Shown: positions 1-12,550 of the stretch, piece by piece
Layout: every line of letters starts with the position of its first letter
How positions within the stretch are numbered: position 1 is the first letter of the stretch
NCBI GenBank assembly: GCA_030770535.1
Contig: JASVEC010000004.1
Location: forward strand, 1,612,001 to 1,676,000
Reading direction: 5' to 3'
Length of the DNA: 64,000 bases
Source: Batkoa obscura
Taxonomy: Eukaryota; Entomophthoromycota; Entomophthoromycetes; Entomophthorales; Batkoaceae
Notes under the pieces: generated by a model
Seen by the model: the letters and a program-made list of their open reading frames with translations, nothing else
What the model was told of the DNA's origin: nothing
The model's database searches: none
Translations under genes and position numbers: made by a program

Positions 1-1173
1 TAGTATGGTTTAGCTAAAGATTTAAAGCTTCAAGATTTGACTGAATTAAACTCAGAAGAAGAGGAGGAAGAGGTTGTAACGCCAATTAATAATAAATTTA
101 GTGATAAAGAAGTAATTGATAATGAAAAACTAAATAAATTTTATATTAATCATAACCAATTTAGACTGCAAAGCTTAGTTTTTACTTCTGCTTATTATGG
201 TTTGCAGCTAACTGGTCAAACAATGCTTCTTTATCTTTAACTTCTGTGGCTTCTTCTACTATCTTATCTTCTACCTCAGGTAAAGACATTGAAATTAATT
301 GATTTTAAATTTTATTAATTCTTATTCTGTCATTTAGGTATTTTCACTTTGATCTTTGGCTCTCTTTTTAAAGTAGAAAGATTCACATTAGTAAAACTTA
401 GTGGTATTTTAGTGAGGTAAGCTAAGACACTATCTATTTTATAATTACTACCATTAACCTCTCATACTTTCAGTTTATTAGGAGTGGTATTAGTAGGCTT
501 AAGTGATATGGGAACTGATAGCTCACTTACATTTAATACGATGGTTATAGGAGATATTTTATCTATCTTAGGAGCAGTATTTTATGCTTTTTATACAACT
601 TTCTTGAAAATCAAAGTAGATGAAGAGAAGGTAGATATGAAGTTATTTTTAGGTTTTGTAGGCTTAATTAATTTGGTTATCATGATTCCTGTTATGGTTT
701 TAATTCATTATGTTAACGTTGAACCTTTCTCTTTCCCCCCTACTTCTACCGTCTGGGCTATGTTGTTTTTGAATGCTTTCTTTGGTACCTTTTTGTGAGT
801 TTATGCTTTCATTTTAATTTAGTTTTTGTGCTTATTATTTTTTATTATTAGATCCGATTATCTATGGATTTTTGCTGTTTTATTTGTAAGTTTTTTTTTG
901 ATATTTATATATATATTATTTATTTATCCATTTATTTCTAGACCTCTCCATTAGTAGTTACATTAGGTTTATCACTGACAGTAATATTTAATTATAAACT
1001 AAAGTTTAAATAATTAATATTTATATTAGATTCCATTTGCAATGGTAGGTGATATTTTAATCAATGGCAAGAGTATAACAACTATTTATGGATGCGGAGC
1101 ATTATTTGTTATTATTGGATTCTTTATGGTTAATTCAGTAGCTTATCAAGAAACTGTAAATAAAAGAGATTAA
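1..1173 (+). CDS. SLC35F5-like drug/metabolite transporter, 3' part
   Basis: Multi-pass membrane protein of the EamA/SLC35F family (vacuolar or Golgi transporters; substrate not readable from sequence). The gene starts upstream of the window: the TAG at 1-3 looks like an intron acceptor. Exons read as 4-111, 165-279, 338-416, 474-794, 852-885, 942-980 and 1030-1173, joined in frame across GT-AG introns of 52-61 nt. An acidic run of glutamates precedes the first membrane segment, then come TAKLSFYFCLLWFAANWSNN, SLTSVASSTILSSTSG and, near the C-terminus, LWIFAVLFTSPLVVT with IPFAMVGDIL, all close to SLC35F5 signatures. It converges on the HP1 gene, with 151 bp between the two stops. Family confidence is high, exact substrate unknown. 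Confidence 0.82.
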
Positions 1174-1324
1174 ATAATGAAGAAATAAAATATGAATCAA
1201 ATAAAATGAATTTGTAACTCTTTTATTGATATTGTTATTATTGTTATTTTATATAAAAGTTATTAAACTTTCGAAATATTGTATAAGCTAAAATGTCAGA
1301 GTTAATATAAGAGAATAAACGAAA

Positions 1325-2037
1325 TTAAATTGAGTGAGTTACTTTTTGTGGGCATTTGTACCTTAAAGTTTTTATATCTGATGCTGTACGTTCGCCATTT
1401 TTCCTATTACTTATTAACAAATAAATCAATAAATTAAAAATAATATCTTTATAGCATCTATGCTATCTTTCCTACTTACCATAAAACAATATAAATATAA
1501 TCATCTTTAGCTTCATCAAACTTAATATCTTCTATACTATCTATTTCTTCTTCCCAACTTTCCCAATCTTTACAAAACTCATCTTTAGTTAACATAATAG
1601 TTTCAGTTTTGCTAACTTTCTTTTTTTTGGGTTTTATATACGGGTTCTTCCAATATGTCCGAATTAAGCTTTCATCATAGCTAATAGTTGTTGTTTATTA
1701 ATCAATCTTTTTTTCTTACGAATAAAATAAAATAAAATAACAACTTACTTACATATTCGCCTTTTTTTCCCAGGTATCATGCTTTGGAGAAAACCCTTTC
1801 CAACGGATTAAGTATTCTTTTCCTCTCTTTTTGTTATTATTATTACTTTCTAGATGGCTTTTTAAAATTTATTACCGATGTATCTCTATGCTTTATTATC
1901 TTTTCTACTTCATATTCTTCTTCCTCAAGACCTTCTTTATACTCTTTGTCTTCTTCAATTTGTTCTTGCTTTATGTAGCCTTCTTCTTTATGGTAGGAAT
2001 TCGAGCTGTTGTCCATTTTTGATTGTGTAATAGTCAA
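1325..2037 (-). CDS. HP1-like heterochromatin protein (chromodomain + chromoshadow domain)
   Basis: Four small exons on the minus strand: 1876-2037, 1753-1826, 1480-1680 and 1325-1403. All splice in frame through GT-AG introns of 49-76 nt to give about 171 residues. After a glutamate-rich N-terminus there is a chromodomain: EYEVEKIIKHRD, then EYLIRWKGFSPKHDTWE and NIYDESLIRTYW. The C-terminus IYIVLWKNGERTASDIKTL followed by RYKCPQKVTHSI is a short chromoshadow domain. HP1/Swi6 proteins bind methylated H3K9 through the chromodomain and dimerise through the shadow domain in the nucleus. The aromatic cage positions (Y of YEVE, W of RWKG, W of DTWE) are present. The start may be the first Met at 2037 or the Met seven codons later. 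It is short for HP1, with almost no hinge beyond a lysine patch. Confidence 0.86.
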
Positions 2038-2447
2038 ACAAGTTTTGATTTTTTTATAAAAATGAAATGTTGAAAATTTTGAGATTGAGTTTAATTCTTC
2101 TAAAAATGTTATGAATTTTGAATCATTTTTTGAACAAAGTTAATAGAAGTTGCTTTTGGTAATGTTAAAAAGCAATTTTAAGAATAGATAAAAATAACTG
2201 AGTTTTATATTAGCAAACAATATATTATCATGTTTTTATTTTGTATAGTTTAGAGGTGGGTTTTAATGATAATTTTTTGCTTGAAAATGATCGTAGCATT
2301 TACTATAGTTATATTGTTATGAGATTTTTTTATATTAAATTAAAGAAAATTCATGTTTATTAACTGTAATTTAAATACAATATTCAAGGTTTTTTATATT
2401 CAAAGGCTACTACTTCAGGGTTTTGTGTCCTATTTAACCACTTCCTA

Positions 2448-2517
2448 ACGAAGCACGAACCAGAGGTCGTGCTTCGTCTATTCTACATTCTCACTGACTA
2501 CAACCTAGAGTTGTAGT
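2448..2517. repeat. Pair of perfect hairpins
   Basis: Two adjacent inverted repeats: ACGAAGCACGA at 2448-2458 pairs with TCGTGCTTCGT at 2467-2477 (11-bp stem, 8-nt loop), and ACTACAAC at 2497-2504 pairs with GTTGTAGT at 2510-2517. The stems are GC-richer than the background. Function unknown. Confidence 0.7.
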
Positions 2518-3833
2518 TTAATGCAAGCCTAATTATTGGCTAATCTATAAATAATATGCATTTTGAAAAATTAGGCTAAAAATTGGCATAAAATTAAATC
2601 TTGGCTTAGCCTTGATTTATACCCTAATAAAACTCTTAAATATTACGAAAATTTTAATCAATAATTAATATCAACCAATCGTTAATCGGTGAGTTAGGAA
2701 CTAAAAACTACAAAAAATGTCGTTAGCAAGTGATTAAAACTGATCACTAACAAATCGTAGAGAGGAGAAAAATCAAACATGACTAAGTTCTTATATTGGT
2801 ATAAGAAAGGATTCACATTTGATGTTTCATGTTATGGAAGATATAGGTATAGCCTGCCTTGAAAGTTAGCCTAGGGAAGTGTATACTTTGTTTAAAACGA
2901 ATTTCAAATATGCAAAAATCTTATTTTTACTATCTTTAAAGAGTGATATAGGAATTGTGGATTAAAGGCTCAATACAGCTTTAGTATAAGTAGATGCAAC
3001 TCAAAGAAACAACTGAGCCAACAATAGTAAGTACATTAAGGGGTTTGTTGTCCCTCTTGGGGAGTAGGAAGCGGATGAGTTCGAGATATGACATTATAAG
3101 TTAAGATAAGCTATTCTAACAGATGAATTTAAAATTATAGTTTTGTTTTATTATTCCAATTTAAAAGCAATTGATATATACAAAATAAAACTGTACCTTC
3201 AGTTTATAACAATTTTCTATAAATACATTTTTAAATTAAATTTTATTACACTTAAAAATCAAAATCATTTATTGGACTTCAAACATTATAATAAACTATA
3301 TCTTTATTATAAAAATAGAATATATAGATACGATTAAAACACAATCAAATCTTTTTAAAAAAAAGTTTTTAAGATAAGCTTTCTATCATGCTTCTTTTGA
3401 ATTTCTTTTTACCTTCTTTTTTTCCACTACTTTAAAGTTTAAGCTAAACCTTCTATCTAGTTCAATTAAGGGTTCAAACTTTAGCATTAGTCTTAAACGT
3501 CACTTTTATCCCTTTAATCTGTTAAATAAATGCCTATTTTATTATTTTAAACAAAATAAACCCTCCGATATTTAACTCTATTGTATATCATTATGTTTGA
3601 ACTATAGCTTGGATATTATATTGTCAGTAAATAACTGATTTTGAAGATCTAGGCTTATTATTTACGACTTCAAATATTACTAGTAATCTATCTAGTAACA
3701 TCTGTATCATATTTTAGTACTTTCAACATTTACTTGTCCCTTTAAACTATGTATAGTTATTAACTTTATCTTATTCCTTTAATTTTCAGCTGTTTTTATT
3801 TTTGTCAACTAGTAATTTCACTTTAATTCAACA

Positions 3834-3910
3834 ATTGGGCCAATTAAATGCGCAATCCGCTTCGCTTTTTGATCCAAATTTTAATTAATCCCTAAAATTG
3901 AGCCAATCAT
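3834..3910. promoter_or_regulatory. CCAAT-type boxes upstream of the SNF2-type gene
   Basis: ATTGGGCCAAT (3834-3844) contains CCAAT on both strands, and another GCCAAT lies at about 3902-3907. Both are roughly 300-375 bp upstream of the ATG at 4208. CCAAT boxes bind the HAP/NF-Y complex in fungi. Assignment is by motif only. Confidence 0.3.
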
Positions 3911-4207
3911 ACTACTTCAGTCAAAATATTTGGCTAATCATACACTACTAAATAAAATCATTGTTATTTAAATTTAGCTAAGTTGTCTGAGGTTCAAAGC
4001 TTTGTTAGTATTCAAAAATACAGCGTGGAGGAGAAGAAAAAATAATTCACCAAATTAAGAGTTTCAATTGAATTTGATTAAATAATCAAAAAAACTCAAA
4101 ATTCAATTCAATTCAATAAGAATACTATCATTTTAATTACGACTTTAAACAACGCTTTAGTTATCAGTTGCCCATCTCATTGACGTTTGTAAACAGATAT
4201 CTCAAAA

Positions 4208-7200
4208 ATGGATAATAATAGAAATAATAATATACCTTATCAACATATCCCTAACAACGGGAATCCTCAACATTATCCACAACAAAATCTATCTCAAAAC
4301 AACCCACAAAATATGGTTTTCAATCAGCAACAACAGGTACAAAACAACGCTTACCTTAATAACCAAATGAACATGCATCCTGGAAACTTGGCCAATGATC
4401 CAAATGCCCAACTCAACTCAACAACCCAAAGCCCTAATGTAACTCGACCTGATTTATCTTCTATCATACCACATGTAACTCCAGACCAAATCAAGAGTAT
4501 CTTCAATCGATTGACCGAATTAAAGGCTCAGGGTGCTCATCAAACTCAAAGTCAAGAATATGTAAAGCTTTTAGAGTTTTTAAGAGCTTATTCCGCTTAT
4601 AAAAATAAAGTCCAGGCTCAAGTCCAAGCTCAAGCTCAACTTCAAGCTCAACCACAAGTTCAACAAGTTAGTTTACCAAACTTAGCAACTGCTAATAATG
4701 TTATGCCAAACTCAGTTACCGACGGTTTGAATTCACACCAAATTGAACAGTTGTCTAACCAAATAACTTCATATAAGTATCTATCTAAGAATCTACCAGT
4801 ACCTACCGATGAGCTTGGTACCTTTGATTCTAAAGCGCTGGTGCAACCAAATGTAACCCAACAGGATTTCGGTGTCAATCAAGTACCTGCACGGATAGCA
4901 GCAACGATCATCAGCAATCACCAGAATGGAAAACAGTTGGATCAAGCTACCAATCCAGAAACTAAAATTTTGGGCTATTTACCACCAAGTGCTATCTTAA
5001 ATAAGCCACGTTCTCAGTTACAAAGATTACTTATACCTAGTTTAATGCCTACTGGCTTGGACCCTTGTACTATTGCTCATGAACGACAAGAGAGGATTAA
5101 TACTCGTATTCGCAGTAGAATAGCTGAATTAGAATCTTTGCCATCAAATTTAGGTAATACCTCTATCATTGAAGATATCGATATCAATTTAGGACCAAAG
5201 GAAAAAGCACCATCCGTTAAACTTAGAGCATTAATTGAATTAAAGGGATTAAAACTATCTGGACTTCAAAGAAGATTAAGGGAAAGGGTGATCCAAGGAA
5301 TGTCCCAATCAACTACTTTGATCACTTCACTTGATCGTAATAGCTTTAGACGTATGAAGAGACAAACTTTAAAGGAAGCTAGATACACTGAAAAACTTGA
5401 ACGCCAACAGAGAGCAGAAAGAGAAAAGAGAGAAAGACAAAAGCATTTGGATTTCTTAAGCGGTATTGTTAAACATGGTAAAGATATGTTACAATGGAAT
5501 CGAGGACAACAAATCACACAAGGCAAAATTGGACGTATGGTATTACAATTTCACAGTCAAGTTGAAAAGGAGATTATTCGTGCTGATGAACGTAAAAAGA
5601 GAGAACGTATGGAAGCTCTTAAAGCTGGTGATGAACAAGCTTATATTGCTTTGATTGATAAAGAAAAAGATGTACGTATTACTCAATTATTAGCTCAAAC
5701 CGATGATTTCTTGAATACATTGGCTAACTCTGTAGTGGCTCAACAGACCGATGATGCATATTATGGTGTTAACAAAGATATTACAGCACCACGTGACCCC
5801 AAAGAACAGGAGATCTTTGAGAATGCACAGGATGAAAGATACTATTCAACTGCACATCGTGTTAAAGAAGAGATCAAAGAACAATCCAATAATTTGGTTG
5901 GTGGAACATTAAAAGATTATCAGCTTAAAGGGTTAGAATGGATGGTTTCATTGTATAACAATCGACTCAATGGTATCTTAGCAGATGAGATGGGGTTAGG
6001 AAAAACTATTCAAACGATTTCGTTGGTGAGTTATTTGATCGATGTTAAAAAACAAAATGGACCTTATTTAATTTTGGTACCTTTATCAACAATCCCTAAT
6101 TGGAGTATGGAATTTGAGAAATGGGCTCCTTCAATTTCGAAAGTAGTTTATAAAGGAGATCCCAATGAAAGAAAAAGTATTCAAAGAGACTATATCAAAC
6201 ACCAAAATTTCCAAGTGTTAATTACTACGTTTGAATATATTATTAAAGATAAAGCCGTACTCGCTAAAATTAAATGGCTTCATATGATCATTGATGAAGG
6301 TCATCGTATGAAAAATGCTACTTCGAAATTGGCCATTACTTTGAACCAATTTTACTCCACCAGATATCGTTTGATCTTGACTGGTACTCCTTTACAAGTA
6401 AGTAGTAAAATTTTAGTTTAAGTATACATATAATAATTATCTTTTTTTAGAATAATCTTCCAGAACTTTGGTCCTTATTAAACTTTGTACTGCCAAGAAT
6501 TTTCAACTCTGCTTCTACTTTTGATGAATGGTTCAATAGTCCATTTGCAAGTACTGGTACTGAAGGCAAAGAGCTTCTTAATGAAGAAGAAGTTATGTTG
6601 ATTATTAAACGTTTACATAAGGTAGAAATATATATATAATAAATAATAAACTAATTAAATTAAAATATTATAGGTTTTACGTCCTTTCTTATTAAGAAGA
6701 TTAAAGAAAGATGTTGAATCAGAGCTTCCAGATAAAGTAGAAAAGATCGTAAAATGTGAAATGTCCCTTGTTCAATCCAAAGTTTACAATCGTATTGCTT
6801 CAAAAGAATCCCTTGTACTTCAAGCTGATGGAAAGGGGTAATTATTATTCATTTGGATTTTTAACTTAATAATGTTTTTTAGTGCTCGTGTCACTTCAAG
6901 AAGTCTTAACAATACCATCATGCAGCTTAGAAAAGTATGTAATCATCCATTTGTGTTTCGCGAGGTTGAAGATGAAGTCAATCCAAGATATGAAAATGGA
7001 GAAATTCTTTACCGAGTCTCTGGTAAATTTGAACTTTTGGATCGTATTTTACCAAAGTTCTTCAAAACTGGACATAGAGTACTACTTTTATTTAGCTAAA
7101 TTATAAACATCATTAATACTATTTAGGTATTAATCTTTTTCCAAATGACATCAATTATGACTATCTTTGAAGATTTTATGTTGACACGCGGTGTTAAACC

Positions 7201-9076
7201 TTTACGCCTCGATGGTACTACTAAACAAGAAGAGCGTGCTGAATATTTAAAATTGTTTAATGATCCACAGTCAGAATATAAGCTATTTATTTTAAGTACT
7301 AGAGCTGGTGGATTAGGGTTAAATCTTCAGACTGCTGATACCGTTATTATCTTTGATTCTGATTGGTAAAAATTTATTATCATTTAACATAATTAATTAT
7401 TAATATGCTTTTATAGGAATCCTCATCAGGATCTCCAAGCTCAAGATCGTGCCCATCGTATTGGACAGAAGAAAGATGTGCTTATTTTACGCCTTATCAT
7501 CTTAAATTCAGTAGAAGAAAAGATCCTTGAGCGTGCTCAGTTTAAATTGGATATGGATGGTAAAGTCATTCAAGCTGGTAAATTCGATAATAAAAGTACA
7601 GCTATGGAACGTGAGGCTTTGTTGGTAAGTTTACTAATTTTATACAAGATTTTTTATGAATTGTTTTTATTAGCGAGCCTTAGTAAAACAAAATGTTGCT
7701 GAAACCAACAATGATAAAGAGGCAGGTGAAGTATCAGATGATGATAGCGATGATTGTTATAAGTATGACAGAATGAAGAGTAAAAGCAGTAATTTGAGAT
7801 TCAAAAAGCTTATGAAGAAGTATGAAGAATTGAATCGCGAGATTGCTAGAACTCCAGAAGAATTTAAAATATTCATGCAAATGGATTTAGATCGAGAAAA
7901 TGAAAAGGAAAGACAATGGATTGAATCTGGTCGTACTGGCCCTATCCCAGAACGATTAATCCAAGAACATGAACTACCAAAGAGCTTTTTAGCTGAAAAG
8001 AAGGAGATTGTTTATGATGAGGAAGAAGTAGAAGTACTTGGTAGAGGTCGTAGAGCTAAAGGAATGGTCATTTATAATGACGGGTTAACTGATGAGCAAT
8101 TCGTCGAAGCTATTGAAAAGGAAGATGCTGATCTTGATCAAGTTATCAAAGAAAAGAGGGACAAACGGTTAAGTCGACTCCATAAAAAGCTAAATAGAGT
8201 AGCAGGCTTAGACTCGCCTAATTCTACTCCCTCTTCCTTTCCTGCAGGCTCTGATGAAGGCAAACTCAAAAGAAGAAGAAGAACACAACTCCAGCCTACT
8301 TCGGATGTAGATAGACCTAAACCCAGTTCTTCAAGAGGCGGTAGATACGATCCACTTTCGCCAGGGACCCGTGATCGCTTTACAGAACAAATGATGGACT
8401 GCATTAAAGCTATGGAAGACTTAAAGGATAAAGATAAGTATGTATATTTTAAATTTGATAAATTAGAGTATTAATATGATTAGCTTTGATCGATCTGTCA
8501 GTTACTTATTCAACAAGAAGCCTAGTAAAAAGGATTACCCAGATTACTATGCTTTGATTAAAAGACCCATTTCATTATTTGAAATTAGAAAAAATATCAG
8601 AAATGCTGTGTACAATACACCAGAAGAATTGAAAGAAGATTGTGATACTATGTTTGGGAATGCACGTATCTATAATGAAGAGGGGTCCATGGTATATGAT
8701 GATGCAAACAAGCTTGAGGTAAATAAATTCTCAAAAACAATACTTAAATATTTACACCATTTTTAGAAAGCCTTTTATGGTGAATATAATAAACATTTCA
8801 ATAGCGGTAGGTTATGTATATGTATATATTGAAATTCTTTTAATAATTTTATCATTAGGAGCATCCGATGAAGCACCAAGTAAAAAAGTAAAGACTCAAG
8901 CGTATGAAACGGAGGTATACCAGAATGAAACCGAAGTATATCAGAATGAAATGGAGCAATCACTTTCACCTACCCCTGGCCCAGAAGCTGATAACGTAGT
9001 TGACTTTACCTCTTCATCTTCTTCCTTGGCTAATTCTCCAAAACGTTATCAAGTTAATACCGATACCTCTGAATAA
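4208..9076 (+). CDS. SNF2/STH1-type chromatin-remodelling ATPase
   Basis: Catalytic subunit of a SWI/SNF-RSC-type remodeller that slides or ejects nucleosomes using ATP in the nucleus. About ten exons; the first runs from 4208 to just after TGTPLQ near 6397 and introns are short. A Q/N-rich N-terminus is followed by a QLQ motif ([16 protein letters not shown], about residue 177). The HSA helix is near residues 375-450. The SNF2 ATPase starts near residue 565, with Walker A DEMGLGKT (about 593) and DEGH (about 694). The helicase C domain ends with [14 protein letters not shown] SnAC region follows (near 7780-8120), then a bromodomain ([20 protein letters not shown] to [18 protein letters not shown], near 8480-8720) and a serine-rich tail. 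The order QLQ-HSA-ATPase-SnAC-bromodomain is diagnostic. Whether it is the SNF2 or STH1 orthologue cannot be decided here. Estimated length is about 1,480 residues. Confidence 0.95.
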
Positions 9077-9354
9077 GCCAAGCCTATTCGATCTGTATTA
9101 GCTTTGATCCTAAAATCTGTTTAATTATATCCTAGCCTCTCTTTTATCTTAATCTAAAATTGCTTTTAAAAAGCGGAATTTCAGAAAATTCATATGCAAT
9201 AAAACATTCAATATGCTATTTTAAAGTATTGGATTCTTATGGTAAAATTTTAATTTCAATTAATTTAGCTATTTTTCAACTTGTGAAACAAGAGAATAAA
9301 AATTAACGTCACATATTCTATATTTTATTTCTTTATTTATAAACAAATTTTACA

Positions 9355-10461
9355 ATGACAACCCCAACAATCCTAAACTTAAAAGTAAAAGAATTAAAGA
9401 GCTTAAAAATCAAACTAAAGTCCCCATCCACTAACAAACCCTTGATCACCGCATCCCCGTTAATCAGCGTTAAAGAAGCGTTAAAGTTGATGGCAATCAA
9501 TGATATCTTATGCTTACCTATTCAGTCACACAGCAATAGTGAAAAAGTGGTTAATCTGGTAAATTTGTTAGATATTCTAATTTACCTTGTCTCTGGGGTA
9601 GAAAAAATAGTACCAATCGTATCAAAAAATAGAACAACGTTACACAGTGGTAATGATTTACCCCAAGTATGTTATCAAAAGATGAGTTCAACAATTGAAC
9701 AAGTAATGACATTAGATAACAGTAGGGAAAGCTATAGACTGTGTACGTGTGATTTGGAGGATTATCTTTATGATGTAAGGTTAATTTTATTAAGTTTTTA
9801 ACAATTAATAAACTATTTTAGGTTGTTAAAACGTTTTCTTCAGGTATCCATCGAGCTGTAGTTTTGAAAGATGATAAACCTTTTTATATTATTACTCAAA
9901 TGGATATATTAAGACATCTCTATTCAGATATGTCACTTTTACCAAAGGATATTGATTATAAGAGCAGTTTAGAACGGCTTGGGCTAGCCAAAGTGAAGGA
10001 AATGACTTTGGTTAAAAATTCAACTATTGCTCTCAACGCCTATCAGTTAATGGCCACAAATAAGTTTACTTCGATCGTTGTAGTTGATGAGTAAGCTTAT
10101 AGATGGATAATTATAATAAAAATTTACCGTTTATTTAGAGAAACTGGACAGCTTTTAAGTAATTTATCAGCCTCTTCATTGCGAGGTATCTCTCAACCTA
10201 CTTTGGAAAGTTTGTTATTACCAGTACAGGAGTTTATGAAGGTATATAAAAATATTTATAATAACTTTTTTTAACGTATATAAATGTTAGAAATCTCTAA
10301 GAGGAATAAGGCCTTTAGTTTATGGTGAGCCTAGTATGAGTTTTGAAGAAGCAATTAAAAAAATGGTAGAGGTGAATGTGCACCATTTATGGCTTGTCGA
10401 TGAAAATCAGAAACCTTATTCTACCATTTCGCCTTATGATATTTTTAAGTTATTTTTCTAA
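9355..10461 (+). CDS. Protein with four CBS-type modules (SNF4/SDS23-like)
   Basis: Four exons separated by introns near 9776-9820, 10091-10138 and 10241-10288, ending at TAA 10459-10461. The protein is about 320 residues. Repeating units of the form ISVKEALKLMAINDILCLPI, IHRAVVLKDDKPFYIITQMD, TIALNAYQLMATNKFTSIVV and SFEEAIKKMVEVNVHHLWLV are CBS motifs. The protein is mostly two Bateman pairs, as in AMPK gamma/SNF4 and SDS23. NLSASSLRGI and SPYDIFKLFF resemble the closing strand-helix of CBS units. Such proteins sense adenine nucleotides for a kinase or phosphatase partner. Which paralogue this is cannot be settled without a search. Same strand as the SNF2-type gene, 278 bp downstream. Confidence 0.72.
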
Positions 10462-10815
10462 TAAATGCTTTTGAGATATTAAATGTTATAGTTTAATTTT
10501 TTGATTCTATTGTTTAAGTTATTCTTTGTTTAGTAGTAAATAAACCAGGGATTCTTTGCGATATAATTTGAAGGCTCTTTATGATGATCGTAGTTTTATA
10601 GCCACTATTGTTTAAGAATCATCAAACTATAAAATAGTGACAAACATATATTGAAATAAGTTATAAATCCATTTTAGAACTAAAGCAAAGTTGTATAAAC
10701 ACATTTAAAAAATTTACTCTAAAAACATAACTCCAAAATTTATGCTTGAAAACTTCAATTTCAACCCATTTTCGATTTATTGATTTACTCAGCTTAACAA
10801 CTTTTATTTAACTAG
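10462..10815. other. Intergenic, nothing identified
   Basis: AT-rich spacer of 354 bp between the CBS protein and the EIF1AD-like gene, presumably holding a terminator and a promoter. No repeat or RNA gene is visible. Confidence 0.5.
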
Positions 10816-11414
10816 ATGGGCCGCCGTAACGTAACAAAAAACTTATTAGAGCAAGAAATAGAATTAGAAGAAGGAGACATAATAGCACGAGTTATTGAAC
10901 CAAGAGGAAAAAATTTACATTTAATAGAATATGCTACTGAACTAGTAAATCCAAAAGACAAAACCGAAACAAAATCAGAGAATGAGTTTGAAAATACATT
11001 ATGTCAATTGCCAACCAAGTTTCGTAATATGGTATGGGTAAAAAGAGGTTAGTTTCGATATTAATTCATGCTTTAAAATGAAATTTAATTTAATTAAATA
11101 ATAGGGAGTTATGTTGTTATTAACCTTTATGAAGAAAAAGATGGGAAAAGCTTAACGGAGGGTAAGGTAGGAGGTAGTATTAAAGAAGTTTTGTTTCCAT
11201 ATCATATTAAAAGGTTAAAAATCAAACAACAATGGTAAGTATTTTTTAACTACACTTAAGTTGGGCTCATAGATTCATTTATATTGCTTTATTTAGGCCA
11301 GAAGTTTATGATAATGAAGTAGAAGAAAAAGAAGACGAAGACGAAGATATACTATTGGGAAATCCTAATCGTCGTATAGAAGAAGAGGATGTTTCATCTT
11401 CGGATGAGGAATAG
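10816..11414 (+). CDS. EIF1AD-like S1/OB-fold RNA-binding protein
   Basis: Three exons with introns near 11050-11104 and 11235-11297, giving about 165 residues. MGRRNVTKNLLEQEIELEEG is the basic start. GDIIARVIEPRGKNLHLIEY and LPTKFRNMVWVKRGSYVVIN form an eIF1A-like OB fold, with the LPTKFRxxxWVKRG motif typical of EIF1AD (eukaryotic translation initiation factor 1A domain protein). After the fold comes QQWPEVYD and an acidic tail ending SSSDEE. Human EIF1AD is linked to 40S ribosome maturation; the same role here is inferred from the family. The region between the RGKN and LPTKF segments is longer than in animals. Confidence 0.85.
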
Positions 11415-12550
11415 TTTGTTTTGCTAAAATAGGGTATAGAAATCAAATATTTATAATAGTAAAAGCTTGATTAATTGAAAATAATTAATACGAAAATTGT
11501 TTTTATTACTATTTTTAAGTTAAAGTTTAATCGTCTATTAAGACTTAAAAAGAAACTCTAATAGAAAAAATAGTATTGCATTGTTTATTGGTTTTATTAT
11601 GGTTATTTCAAAATGCTTTATCTGGCTTTAAATTAGTATACGTCTATGGCTTAATATGACTTTTAAAGCATCATAAAAATAGAACATAATAGTAATAAAA
11701 TATTTTAGCTAACACTTATGTCTAATGCTTTAAGTAGCATTACAATCAATCACTTTTTTTTAGTTTTTAGCTATTTGGCTCTATTTTTCACCTTAAATGG
11801 TTATAATATTAAATATTCTAAATATATGATTTATTATTATAGCTAATATTAGTGATACAGACCAGCCTCCTGCTTTGTTTATAATAATTTATTTATTAGA
11901 TTAACCTCATAAATTCAATGATAACCTAAATGCTAAAATTCGGGCCAAATTTTATCTTGCAATAAGGCTTGGTAAATTAAAATGACAACTCTCGCAACTA
12001 TTACAGCTCTTTTGCGACTTTTTTAGTGATGATTTTTATAATCAAATTATTTATATTGCCAGTTTTTAAGGCTTGACTTATATTTTTACTAAATTTGGAC
12101 ATAATTTATTTTCTTAAATGAGCAGCTAATTAGTCCACAAAAAAGATACAACAGTCGTAACTTTCAACCGTAACTAAATTAAATTTTGTTAGCCTGACAA
12201 TTTCCCAGTTGCCCAGATGGAATGATGATCAAAAAATCAAGATTTTGAAATTCAGCTCCTTTTCATTGGGTAAACATAGAAATTATGTCATAATAATGCT
12301 TAAATTTAACTTTCCCTTTTTTTATTAACAATTTTTAAATAATAATGATTATGAATTATAAATGAAAAGATGAAATTCCTTCTTTGTCTCTTCGTTACTC
12401 ACGCTTGCTGCGATTAGAACTAATATTAAGACCTAGGCTTAAATGTTTATATAATTAACAAAACAATGAAAATACTCTTGGAAAAAAATTGAAACTTTCA
12501 AAAATAGATGTTGCATCTAAATCTAAATGTCATTTTCTATTTATCTTCTA
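11415..12550. other. Intergenic, convergent gene ends
   Basis: About 1.1 kb of AT-rich DNA between the EIF1AD-like gene and the 3' end of the White-Collar-1-like gene. No coding frame, RNA gene or MITE copy was seen. Confidence 0.5.

Larger units (their letters stand above)
2038..4207. other. Gene-free stretch upstream of HP1-like and SNF2-type genes
   Basis: I see no convincing gene in this 2.2 kb. The part at about 2400-3120 is less AT-rich than its surroundings, contains two hairpins (entered separately) and may be the remnant of a repeat. The rest is low-complexity AT-rich DNA and presumably holds the divergent promoters of the HP1-like and SNF2-type genes. An open frame at 3143-3337 is AT-rich, has no recognisable domain and is not supported. 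Confidence 0.5.

Noticed and set aside
3070-3095. tRNA B-box-like GAGTTCGAGAT
   Set aside because: No cloverleaf could be folded around it and no A box sits at the right distance.
3143-3337. 64-codon frame in the gap before the SNF2-type gene
   Set aside because: Composition follows AT content, has no domain, and no splice partners were found.
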